DNA of 64,000 nucleotides from the NCBI RefSeq assembly GCF_001686925.1, contig NZ_LVEN01000012.1:124001-188000 (forward strand), written 5' to 3'. Made by a program: the position numbers and the translations under genes. The notes beneath the pieces were generated by a model. The model was given only the letters and a program-made list of their open reading frames with translations. It was not told where the DNA came from and ran no database searches. This DNA comes from Flavobacterium piscis (GTDB taxonomy: Bacteria; Bacteroidota; Bacteroidia; Flavobacteriales; Flavobacteriaceae). Positions within the stretch are counted from its first letter, which is position 1; every line of letters begins with the position of its first letter. Shown here in pieces: positions 1-9,200 of the stretch.

Positions 1-751
1 CATTATAAACTCTATTAGATAATAAGGCGGCTTTTGATGCTTTTTCGAAACTATAATCTTTAGAAGTATAAGTTGAAAATGGTGTTGCCCAGAATTTGTA
101 TTTTTTGTTGGGATAAAAACCGAAATTTTTGAGATTATCAGTAATTCCCAAATAACCCATTTTAGCAATATCGGCGGTCACAACAACAGGCTGTTCGATG
201 GTTAAGTTTGGCTTATAGAGGCCTTCTTTGCTATAAATGGGCTGGCTTTTACCGTCTTTTCCTAAAAAATCTTCTTTACCGGATTCTTGAGCAAAAGGTC
301 CAACGGGATCGTGATTTCCAGTGGTAATGAAAAACTCGATATTGTATTTTTTTCTGTATTCATCTAAAATTTTCTCTAAACCTTTTACGTGAATCGGCTG
401 ACCGTCATCTGTGTAATCTCCCGGAAGTGCCACATATTTAATCTTTCTTTTTGCGATATCTTCTAAAGCTGCGATGAAAGCAAAATAGTTCTCATTGAAA
501 ATTCGGGTCGAATGCAACTGAGACGCCATTGTTCTCATTAACGTATATTTTCCGGTTTTCGTATTCAGAATACCTTTAAAATCACTATCAGAAAATGTTC
601 CGAACAAATCCTGTAAATGAACATCGGATAAAAAAGCAACCTGAACGCCGTCAAGATTCTTTTGTTTTTGTGCTGAAATTGTGGTGTTTAATAAAACAAA
701 AAACAGAAGAAGGAGAGAATATTTAGTGGAAGAAGTAAATTTTAAAATCAT
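1..751 (-). CDS. Metallophosphoesterase, secreted (partial, C-terminus outside window)
   Basis: The gene starts with ATG at 751 and reads out of the left edge of the window, so only about 250 N-terminal residues are visible. The N-terminus is a signal peptide (hydrophobic LLLLFFVLL followed by ISAQ). The calcineurin-like metal-binding motifs are present in order: DVH shortly after the signal, GDYTDDG in the middle, and GNHD after it. These are the Asp, His and Asn ligands of a dinuclear metal centre. The enzyme should be an exported phosphoesterase; the substrate (nucleotide, phosphomonoester or phospholipid) cannot be told. It is transcribed in the same direction as the chitinase gene but is separated from it by nearly 600 bases containing a terminator and palindromes, so it is probably an independent unit. 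Confidence 0.85.
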   Translation of the reverse strand, partial: MILKFTSSTKYSLLLLFFVLLNTTISAQKQKNLDGVQVAFLSDVHLQDLFGTFSDSDFKGILNTKTGKYTLMRTMASQLHSTRIFNENYFAFIAALEDIAKRKIKYVALPGDYTDDGQPIHVKGLEKILDEYRKKYNIEFFITTGNHDPVGPFAQESGKEDFLGKDGKSQPIYSKEGLYKPNLTIEQPVVVTADIAKMGYLGITDNLKNFGFYPNKKYKFWATPFSTYTSKDYSFEKASKAALLSNRVYN

Positions 752-869
752 AAGTTAGGCTTTTGTAATGGGGATTTTTTAAAACGATTTGCAATTTTAG
801 GAATTAAAACTTTAAAATCCTTTATCGTATTGTTACCTAATGATAATTATTACTGCTGTACCGTGATGT

Positions 870-1037
870 TGATTTAACCGCAAGGTTCGCAAAGTTTTTT
901 TGTAGCTGCTGCGTAATAATCGCGCAAAGTCGCGAAGGCGCCAAGTTTTTATTTTCTTTGCGCCTTCGCGACTTTGCGCGATTAAAAAAAAATCCTTGCG
1001 AACTTAGCGTAAATCTTAGCGCTCTTCGCGGTTAAAC
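870..1037. repeat. Nested inverted repeat with exact 23-bp inner arms
   Basis: Within the 576-base gene-free gap 752-1327, the arms 918-940 and 961-983 are exact reverse complements over 23 bases and surround a 20-base loop. Looser outer arms (TTAACCGCAAGG near 874 and GCGGTTAAACC near 1027) bracket them. The motif (CGCAAAGTCGCGAAGGCGC) recurs in degenerate form at 1246-1320, 22453-22640, 24314-24514, 37391-37500 and 46973-47300. I see no gene in this gap; the rest is AT-rich filler plus a terminator. Confidence 0.8.
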
Positions 1038-1132
1038 CTTAATAATCAAAAACAAGGTTTAATGACAGAACACGGACAAAAACTTATTGATATTGCAAAA
1101 GAAAACGGGAAACGGGAAATGGGAACCGGTAT

Positions 1133-1166
1133 AAAAAAAACAATCTTGCCATTTCTGACAAGATTG
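1133..1166 (-). terminator. Probable rho-independent terminator of the chitinase gene
   Basis: CAATCTTG (1141-1148) pairs with CAAGATTG (1159-1166) around a 10-base loop. On the minus strand the stem is followed by a run of eight T residues. It lies about 160 bases beyond the GH18 stop codon. Confidence 0.6.
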
Positions 1167-1327
1167 TCTTAACCCTTCTCAAAGTCTACAAGTTTGACAA
1201 AGGTTGAAATAAACATAACTAACAATATGTGCAATTGCGAATTTAACCGCGAAGAAACAAAACTTTTTATTTTCTTTGCGACTCTGCGAGTTGGCGAGAT
1301 TAAAAATTAAATCTTAGCAATTAAATC

Positions 1328-2953
1328 TTATTTTTTAATAAAACGTCTCACGGTTTGTGTACCTTCTTTTTCAAAAACAATCAAATAAATGCCTGATTTT
1401 AAAAGAGAAACATCTATGCTATTGTTGTTTACTTTTGAACCTGAAACAACAGCACCGGTTTGAGAATCTATAATACTCACATTCGCATTGCTTACATCCT
1501 GGGTAATAGAAAGTGTGTTATCAACAGAAGTTGGATATACATTTAAAGCCACAAACTCTTCTGAAGCTGCAGATTTTGCAGCTAAACCTGCTCCCGATTT
1601 CGTGATTCTGAACCAATTGATATTCACACCCGAACTTTGTATAAATATCCCGAAATTATAAGTTCCGGCATTTACATTTACGGTTTGAGAAACCGTTTGC
1701 CAGTTTTGCCAACCTCCTGTGTTTGGAATATTAACATTACCCAACTGAATGGTTCCTGCATTTAAATCAGATGAAATTCTCGCGCCATTTACAGCACTTG
1801 CTACTCTGTATTCGATTACGTAAGAACCTGAAGTTGGAAAATTAACATTCGAATATGCCATCCAGTCGCTTGTATCTGCGTAACCAACATTAAGGCCTCC
1901 GCCTGTATCTGTAGTGGCTTCTGTCTGAATACCGTTCATCGAAGAGTAGCTTTCTGCTTGTATTAAAGTTCCTGTGCCTGTTGGTGGATTACTTCCTGTA
2001 ATAACCTGATTTACGGCTGTTAATAATGATTTGGCACCGGTCGCGTCCTGAGACAATTCCCAAATCATAACTCCGCCCGCATTCTGAATCGCAAATGTTG
2101 TTTTTGCTTTAATGGTTGGAATTCCGTTATAATAAATCGTATTTCCTACCTGATCCAGATTTTCTGCTCCCGGATATTGCGCTACAATATTGGCATAAGA
2201 AATTCCCTGATTAGCAGAAGCTCCAAAACCATATCCGTAAAACGGAAGTCCAATAATCGCTTTGCTTGCCGGTAATCCTCTTCCTGTCCAGTAATTAAAT
2301 TGGTTTACGGCCATACTATATGGAGAATGCTGTCCGGGATTTCCCGGTTGCCAGGGTCCTGTTGCATCATATGCCATGATATTAATCCAGTCAAAAGCTG
2401 CAAAAGTAGATGCAGGTACATTTGCACCACCATATCCTTCTGAAAGCGCTGCCGAAATTAGTTTTCCATTAGCATGCAATTTCGCGGCAAGCGCTATTAC
2501 AAATCCTCCGTAATCACTATTAATTGCCGGACCTTCAAGATCCATGTCGACACCATCAAAATTATGAGCCACCACATAATCGTAGATTTTCTGAATAAAA
2601 GCTGTTCTGTTGGCAGCTTTAATCAAATTGAAATAGTTATCACGAATAGCGCCTCCTTCAGAAACTGAGCCTCCTCCAAGGGAAACAAAAACTTTTACGT
2701 TTTGAGCATGTGCCGCATTAATGATGGTATTACTTCCTGAATTAAAAGACAGATATCCATTGGCATCAGGATTTTCGAAAGCAATATTAATATGCGTCAG
2801 TTTACTGTACTGAACGCTGCTCGAAAAAGCATTGAGATCTACCCAATTAGGGATATAAGCGATAACTTTTTTTTGGGCAACTGATAAGTTAACAACACCC
2901 AGAACCAAAATCAAGATCCATTTTAGCTGGATCACTTTGTAATTGTTTTTCAT
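1328..2953 (-). CDS. GH18 chitinase with CBM6 and T9SS sorting domain
   Basis: A 541-residue secreted enzyme expected to hydrolyse beta-1,4-linked N-acetylglucosamine in chitin. The signal peptide covers about residues 1-26. The GH18 TIM barrel follows, with the family signature DGVDMDLE at 133-140; Glu140 is the expected catalytic acid and Asp138 its partner. A CBM6-type carbohydrate-binding module (QAESYSSMNGIQTEATTDTG) spans about residues 330-455, and a C-terminal T9SS sorting domain (NVYPTSVDN to RRFIKK) occupies the last 70 residues. Export across the outer membrane by the type IX system is therefore expected. The CBM6 plus sorting tail is almost the same as that of the next gene. It sits with GH64 and GH16 genes on the same strand, which suggests attack on chitin/beta-glucan cell walls. 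Endo- versus exo-action cannot be read. Confidence 0.93.
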   Translation of the reverse strand: MKNNYKVIQLKWILILVLGVVNLSVAQKKVIAYIPNWVDLNAFSSSVQYSKLTHINIAFENPDANGYLSFNSGSNTIINAAHAQNVKVFVSLGGGSVSEGGAIRDNYFNLIKAANRTAFIQKIYDYVVAHNFDGVDMDLEGPAINSDYGGFVIALAAKLHANGKLISAALSEGYGGANVPASTFAAFDWINIMAYDATGPWQPGNPGQHSPYSMAVNQFNYWTGRGLPASKAIIGLPFYGYGFGASANQGISYANIVAQYPGAENLDQVGNTIYYNGIPTIKAKTTFAIQNAGGVMIWELSQDATGAKSLLTAVNQVITGSNPPTGTGTLIQAESYSSMNGIQTEATTDTGGGLNVGYADTSDWMAYSNVNFPTSGSYVIEYRVASAVNGARISSDLNAGTIQLGNVNIPNTGGWQNWQTVSQTVNVNAGTYNFGIFIQSSGVNINWFRITKSGAGLAAKSAASEEFVALNVYPTSVDNTLSITQDVSNANVSIIDSQTGAVVSGSKVNNNSIDVSLLKSGIYLIVFEKEGTQTVRRFIKK

Positions 2954-3017
2954 AGTAACATTTTTTAATAGATTAATAGATATGTAAATTCTCGGGGGAG
3001 AAAATAATTTTAATTTT

Positions 3018-3249
3018 TAGACTTTAGATTTCAGATTGGTTGGAACCTAAAAATCTAAAGTCTTAGATATAAAATCTCTTTTAAAACTATAAGTAATTAA
3101 ATTCCAATTTTTTTAAATTCCAAATTCCAATTGCTTGTAAATCAAATCTAAAATTAGATATAAAATCAATCCTGAAGCTTTTTAAACACTTATTAATGAG
3201 TGACTTAGATCCCTGTCTTGGAATTTGGAATTTTAAAAAATTGGAATTT
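3018..3249. repeat. Two inverted repeats between GH18 and GH64 genes
   Basis: The gap 2954-3256 holds a 13-bp inverted repeat (AGACTTTAGATTT near 3018 and its complement near 3051) and a longer imperfect palindrome with arms 3099-3130 and 3218-3249 built from AATTCCAA units. They could form hairpins in a read-through transcript. No gene is seen here. Confidence 0.65.
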
Positions 3250-3256
3250 AACATGA

Positions 3257-5929
3257 CTATTTTTTGATAAAACGTTTCACCGTTTTTTGGCCGTCTTTTT
3301 CAAACACTATCAAATAAATGCCTCGTCGTAAATACGAAACATCTAAACTGTTATTATTGACTTTTCGTCCGGAAAAAACAGTTCCTGTCTGAGAATCTAC
3401 AATGCTTACATTTCCTCCGCTGACATCCGTAGTAATATAAAGTGTATTTTCGACCGGACTTGGATAGATGTTCAAAGCCGTTTCGACAACTTTTTCTTCA
3501 ACCACTGGAGCTTGAGCTGATTTAGCTGTTAAACCGGCGCCCACTTTTGTAATTTTAATCCAGTTGATATTCATTCCTGTATTCTGAATATAGATTCCAA
3601 AATTGTACGTTCCTGCATTTACATTTACCGTTTGAGATACGGTTTGCCAGTTTTGCCATCCTCCTGTGTTTGGAATATCAACATTGCCTAAAACAATAGT
3701 TCCTCCGTTTAGATCAGATGATAATTTACCTCCCGTTACGCCACTTGCAACACGGTATTCTATTAAATAAGAACCAGTTGTTGGAAAATTAATACTGTTA
3801 TAAGCCAACCAGTCACCCGTTTCGGTATAACCAACATTTGAACCTCCTCCTGTATCTGTAGTCGCTTCAACCTGAATGCCGCTCATGGCAGAATAATCTT
3901 CGGCCTGAATTAAAACAGAAGTTTGAGAAGTCGTAGCGGGAACCAATTTCCATTGTCCGCACGTTTGATTGTTATTGTCCCATTGTTGAACGACCGCGCC
4001 AGAAGCTGTACTTGCTCCTGCAACCTCAACGATTCGACCACTATGTCTGGCCACAATTTTATAAAATCCATCACCAGTTGCAACTAATACAAATTGCTGA
4101 TTAGTCGTGGCATTGTATGGATATTGCTCTACTTTCGCACCATTTGCTTTACTAAAATTGTTTACGTCTAAAGACTGACCGCTATGATTAGCAATGATTT
4201 TATACAATCCGTCGCCTAAATGCGTGAAAGTAAATTTCTGATTGTTACCTGAATTCAAAGCGCCCTGATTGATGGCAGCACCATTCGATAAATTAGCATT
4301 CCATACATCCATGTACAAATTGCTGTTTCTGTTTTGAAGATAAAAAGTTTGATTATTCAAAGTAGTTACTCCATTTGCCAGAATTCTAATCGAAGTCACT
4401 TTATCATTCCAGGTGGTGTTTAAACAAGCATTATCAGAATTGATTACCGTTGAAGCTCCTGTAAAATTATCATCCTGATACAAAATCGCCTGAAAACCCT
4501 GAGCTACTTTAAGCGAAGAAATATCATCATTTAAAACTCCTAAAGTATTCAAACGCGCCAGATTATAATCTCCAATAGTCAATCCGCCGGAAAATCCGGT
4601 GTAGTTACAATCTTTATAAACCGTAATAACATCTGTTGTAGCCGGAACCGAAGGTGTTGTACCTGCATATCCTCCAAACGTAGCAATAACTTTTGTTGGC
4701 TGAGGCGAATGAAGCGATGGAGACTGATCGGCTACATCATCATAGGCAAATCCGTATGCCAGATTATCTACACTTATTCCCGGCAAATGCCAAAATTTAG
4801 AATAATGATTGGTTGGATTCACCTGATAAAATTTCGATGCATCATACCAGTTTTGTTGTCCCGGATTTGGCGTGGTAACATTTACGACATGACGGTTAAT
4901 CGCCGCCGTAAGTTGCGCCTGAACCACAAGATCAAGATCTCCGTCGACCAATCTTCTGTCTAAAACACCTTTTCCTTCTAGGGCTTCCTGAGTTGATGGT
5001 CTGTTTTGAACTCTTCCTGTTCTGCCCACAAAACCTCCTGATTGTCCCACAACTTCAAGTTGTTCGCCAATCACTCTTCCTTTGAAAACTCCAGCATCTC
5101 CGGCATAAAAAATTAAATCTTCATTTTTATATTTGTTCCAAATGGCATCAATATAAGATTTCAGATAATTCGCCTGAGCTCCTACAGAAGTTCCTCCGGT
5201 TCCATCTGCGAAAGCAGGAGTTTTTGATGGTGCCGTGATTTCGCCCGTTATATTATTGACACAACCCTGAAATTCAGATGGCACATTGGCTTTGAAAGCC
5301 GCCACAATATCGGCGTGTTTTTTTAATTCACCTACTCTTTTCTGATATCCATTGGCACCAAATAACTCTAATCCCATTGGGTATTTATACGAATCGACTC
5401 TCGATGGATTTCCAAAGAAACCATATTGATTATTCGTCAATTCGATGATTTCATATAAAATGCCCTGATTTGGGTCTGTAGCATTCAACGGATTTGGAGA
5501 TGTATATCCCGAAGGAGCACCATTTGCGCCAAAAAAGTAGAAATACAATTGCTGCCCTTTGGCAATAAAAACCCTGCAGCCTGCAATTTGAGGCAGCGTA
5601 AAAGTTTTGTTTGGGATTTCACTTAATTTGGTAAAACAATTGGCATATTTTGAGTTTTGTCCAGGTCCGGTATTTCCGCCAATTGTAGGTCCAGTAACGG
5701 TATTGTAAGAAGCACTCATAGGCAATACCTGACTCGTTTTGGCATTGACCCAAACGTGATTTCCGGTATTGTAATCAATACCCACTATGGCGACATACAA
5801 TTCGTTGTCATTAAATGTTGACGTATTACTTATCGTAAACGGAATTGGGCCCTGCCCGTACATAAAATTGCATAGCAATGCCAGAAGCAATGCGGTAAAA
5901 AATCTTTTTTGTAATTTAAAATTTCTCAT
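3257..5929 (-). CDS. GH64 beta-1,3-glucanase with crystallin, ricin-type, CBM6 and T9SS domains
   Basis: An 890-residue secreted enzyme. After a signal peptide (1-25), residues 26-423 match the thaumatin-like GH64 fold of laminaripentaose-producing beta-1,3-glucanases (IPFTISN start, YGFAYDDV end). Glu163 and Asp179 are 16 residues apart, the same spacing as the catalytic Glu/Asp pair known in this family; assigning them is inference. Next come a beta/gamma-crystallin-like domain (434-517), a ricin-type beta-trefoil domain (524-665, repeated QxF/QxW motifs), a CBM6 module (672-797) and a T9SS sorting domain (815-890). The crystallin module often binds calcium, and the ricin and CBM6 modules bind glycans. 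It should cleave curdlan-like or fungal beta-1,3-glucan at the cell surface or outside the cell. Flanked by GH18 and GH16 genes. Confidence 0.92.
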   Translation of the reverse strand: MRNFKLQKRFFTALLLALLCNFMYGQGPIPFTISNTSTFNDNELYVAIVGIDYNTGNHVWVNAKTSQVLPMSASYNTVTGPTIGGNTGPGQNSKYANCFTKLSEIPNKTFTLPQIAGCRVFIAKGQQLYFYFFGANGAPSGYTSPNPLNATDPNQGILYEIIELTNNQYGFFGNPSRVDSYKYPMGLELFGANGYQKRVGELKKHADIVAAFKANVPSEFQGCVNNITGEITAPSKTPAFADGTGGTSVGAQANYLKSYIDAIWNKYKNEDLIFYAGDAGVFKGRVIGEQLEVVGQSGGFVGRTGRVQNRPSTQEALEGKGVLDRRLVDGDLDLVVQAQLTAAINRHVVNVTTPNPGQQNWYDASKFYQVNPTNHYSKFWHLPGISVDNLAYGFAYDDVADQSPSLHSPQPTKVIATFGGYAGTTPSVPATTDVITVYKDCNYTGFSGGLTIGDYNLARLNTLGVLNDDISSLKVAQGFQAILYQDDNFTGASTVINSDNACLNTTWNDKVTSIRILANGVTTLNNQTFYLQNRNSNLYMDVWNANLSNGAAINQGALNSGNNQKFTFTHLGDGLYKIIANHSGQSLDVNNFSKANGAKVEQYPYNATTNQQFVLVATGDGFYKIVARHSGRIVEVAGASTASGAVVQQWDNNNQTCGQWKLVPATTSQTSVLIQAEDYSAMSGIQVEATTDTGGGSNVGYTETGDWLAYNSINFPTTGSYLIEYRVASGVTGGKLSSDLNGGTIVLGNVDIPNTGGWQNWQTVSQTVNVNAGTYNFGIYIQNTGMNINWIKITKVGAGLTAKSAQAPVVEEKVVETALNIYPSPVENTLYITTDVSGGNVSIVDSQTGTVFSGRKVNNNSLDVSYLRRGIYLIVFEKDGQKTVKRFIKK

Positions 5930-6030
5930 TGGTTAAAATTGTTTGGGTTAATAAACTTGTTTTTTATTCATTAGTAAGAATGAGAAAATATTAAGCTATA
6001 AATCGTCGCATTTAATTCGGAAAATTTTTT

Positions 6031-6170
6031 TAAACACATAGAAACATAGATTCTATGGATGAAAAAGTATACAAAAAAGAAATACATTTCTTTCGCATAG
6101 CTATCTATGTGCCTTTATATAAAGTGAAACGCCTTTTTCGCAAACAAAATCGATGTTTCTATGTGTTAAA
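6031..6170. repeat. Dispersed palindromic element, family B copy 1
   Basis: Starts TTAAACACATAGAAACATAG and ends CTATGTGTTAAA, so its ends are inverted repeats about 13 bases long; it contains the internal motif GTGAAACGCC. Related copies lie at 15691-15830, 19978-20114 and 31850-31942. No reading frame fills it. Confidence 0.8.
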
Positions 6171-6201
6171 AAGAATCATAACTACGAGTTTATTTATAAA
6201 A

Positions 6202-6236
6202 GTTGGGTGTAACTATTAAGGATCATTACACCCAAC
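6202..6236 (-). terminator. Terminator of the GH16 gene
   Basis: GTTGGGTGTAA (6202-6212) pairs perfectly with TTACACCCAAC (6226-6236). On the minus strand it is followed by TTTTATAAAT and stands 12 bases after the GH16 stop codon. Confidence 0.75.
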
Positions 6237-6247
6237 TGGATTTTAGA

Positions 6248-9200
6248 TTATTGCTTGATCAGTTTTTTAGACCAGCTTTTTTGATCTGATTTAAAGTTCA
6301 AAATGTAGATTCCTTTTCTAAGTCTACTTACATCAATGACATCTTCTTTAGCATCAGCATTCAGTTTTTTCTCTACCAGCAATGTTCCTGAATCATCATA
6401 AATCGTTACGACTTTGTTGTCTAATTTTTCAGGTATTGCCAATTGAATATAATTGCTTGCCGGGTTTGGATATACTGCAAATGCAGTACTTGCTGCATCA
6501 GTTTCTTCAGTTGCAACCGCAGCTTTTTTAGCTGTAGAAGCTGATCCGTAAGCTTCGATTTCGAATAGAGAATATCCGTATGGAGCCAAAGATTTCGCTG
6601 TACATAAAACTCTAATATATCTTCCGGTTCCGTTCACAGTCAAATCATCAGTTCCGCCGTCGCTTGCCGTTTGTGTATTTACAGTTTCATTTTCTGTGAA
6701 AACAGTATCAGTCGAAATTTGTACTTTGTATTGGGTGGCAAAAGCTGCTTCCCATTTTAATACTACACGATTGATGTTGTAATTACTTCCTAAATCAACA
6801 TAAATCCATTCGCTTGCATTCACAAAACTACTCGCCCATCTTGTTCCCGCATCTCCGTCTGTGGCTTTCGCCGAAGAATAAGTGGCATTTTCTTCTGAAG
6901 AAGCTAAAGTTGTTTTGGCTAAAGCCAAATTGACATTGTTCGTTGGCGGCGTGATATTTCGAACAATAACATCGCTAAAAACTCCTGTTGCCAAAGTTCC
7001 GTTTGCATGAGAAGTTACTGCCATACCCACATAAATGGTATTGGCCATAGCAATTGTTCTTGGCGTACCTAATGGTGTCCAGGTAGAACCATTATCTGAC
7101 TTATAAGACGTAAATACATTTCCTGCTCTTGTTACACGAAGCCATTTTGGAGTCGTTCCTGTAGCTGTCTGAGCCGTTGTGATTGCAGAAACAGCGTCTC
7201 TCGATAAAAATTCTACTCCCGCTGCAGCCGTAATATCAGTCATGGCATGTTTAGACGTTGGCGTCAAAGTTTCACGGAACATTACTCCGGCTTTTGCGTA
7301 TGTATTAGTATTTGTCAATGAATTTACTTTCGCAATAATTTCAGCATCGCCAGTAATTGGTTGGCTTACAAACTGAAATTGATCGCTTGATTCCCAAATA
7401 TCATTTCCTGATCCTTTTATAGTGAAAGTTCCGCTGGCATGACTGGCTTCTCCGGCTGGAGTTACAGCACCTAAATCTGAACTTATCCACGGCGCTGGTA
7501 AAGTTGCCGGAGGATTTTCTGCTCCCACTAAATTTACCGCTCTGATATTATCAAAATAATAGGTGTTTCCTGAGTTCGTTCCCGGTTCAAACAAGAACAC
7601 AAACCGGTTCACTTCAGTATCTAGTGTCGATGCATCCGGAGCACTTGCATAAGTAAACGTAATGGTATGCCAGGTATTGGTTTGTTTTACAACACCCTGA
7701 TAAATACTATGTCTTCCAACAGGATAATTAGAAGGAATTGAAGCACTGCTTTCTGCCTGCCATGAAATCACAGATCCAACCGGCGCAGAGGTATACACAT
7801 CCATAGCGAATTTCTTGGTTCCGCTTTTGAAATCTCCAATATTATTTAAAGTGGTATTGAAAGAAAAGTTATCATACAATTCAGTCGATTTTCTAACATA
7901 TTTCCCAACGTTTGTAGAGGTATTGATTCCGCTTGCACTTGGATTTGGTGTGTTTGCCGTATAAGTTCCGATGGCATCTCTAAACGTAATATTATGAACC
8001 GTTTGGTAATCTTCGTAAACGACTCCGGGCGTAAAAGTATCCGGTAATTTAGTAGAACCAATTCTGATATTATCAAAATAATAAGTGTCATTTGTAAAAG
8101 AACCTGAATTGGCTAATATCACCATTTGATTGACCGCCAGATTGGATGTTCCCGGATCCGGACTTGAATTGTAATAGAAAGTCAGCGTCTCCCATTGATT
8201 CTGTTTGGTCGTGATGGCAACATAATTACTGTTTCTTCCTGTAGGGAAATTTGCCGGAAGCGATGTTGCACTATTCTCTAAATTCAGACTCACCACTGTA
8301 CCAATTGGTGCGGTAGTATAAACATCAATCATGATTTTATTGGTCTGACTTTTTAATAAACCTGCATCTTCGATAGTACCTTGCGTATTAAAGAAAAGTA
8401 CATCGTATTGTTCTGTAATATTTCGAACATACTTCGCCACATTCGCAGACGAGTTAACTGAATTTGCTCCCGGATTTGCCACAACAGAATAGACGCCGGT
8501 TGTAGTTCCTTTAATTATCTTATTGATACCATCATAATTCTGAAGAACATCTGTAGCAATAATTGGTTTTTCAGGCGCTGCTCTTGTAAGTAAATTATCA
8601 AAATAATATGTGGTACCGGTATTCGAATTCGATTCAAAAAGAAAAACTACATTATTAATCGATAAAGCGCTTGTATTGGCATCGATTACTTTTTCGAATT
8701 CAAATTCAATAGTTTCCCATTTGTTCTGAACTGTAGTTGTGGCCTTGTAACCGCTATGTCTTCCTGATGGGAAATTTGTTGCTGTGGTTACTAAGCTATT
8801 TTCGAGTTGCATCGAGATTTTAGTTCCAACTGGCGCTGAAGTATAGATATCAAAAGAAAGCTTTTTTCTGCCATACACATAATCATTCGCATTACTGATG
8901 GTTACATTTTTAATATTCATAACATCATACAATTCAGAGGCGTTACGAACATATTTCCCCACCAAAGCCGAAGTATTGATTCCCGTAGCAGATGGATTTG
9001 CCACCGCTTCTGTCAAAACTCCTGTTTTAAGTCCGTAGACGATATTTCTATTCGATTGAAAATCTTCGTAGATTCTCTCGACCGGTAAAGGCACTTCTGT
9101 TACAACGGCCAATTTATAAGTATTACCGGCACATCCCGAAACTGTAGTCGCTACAGAAACATCTCCGCCTGTAGTTCCCCAATTTACAGTGATTGTATTG

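Noticed and set aside
918..983. Rho-independent terminator made of the exact 23-bp stem
   Set aside because: The loop is 20 bases and the motif recurs in many gaps; it is better explained as a repeat element, although it could also stop transcription.
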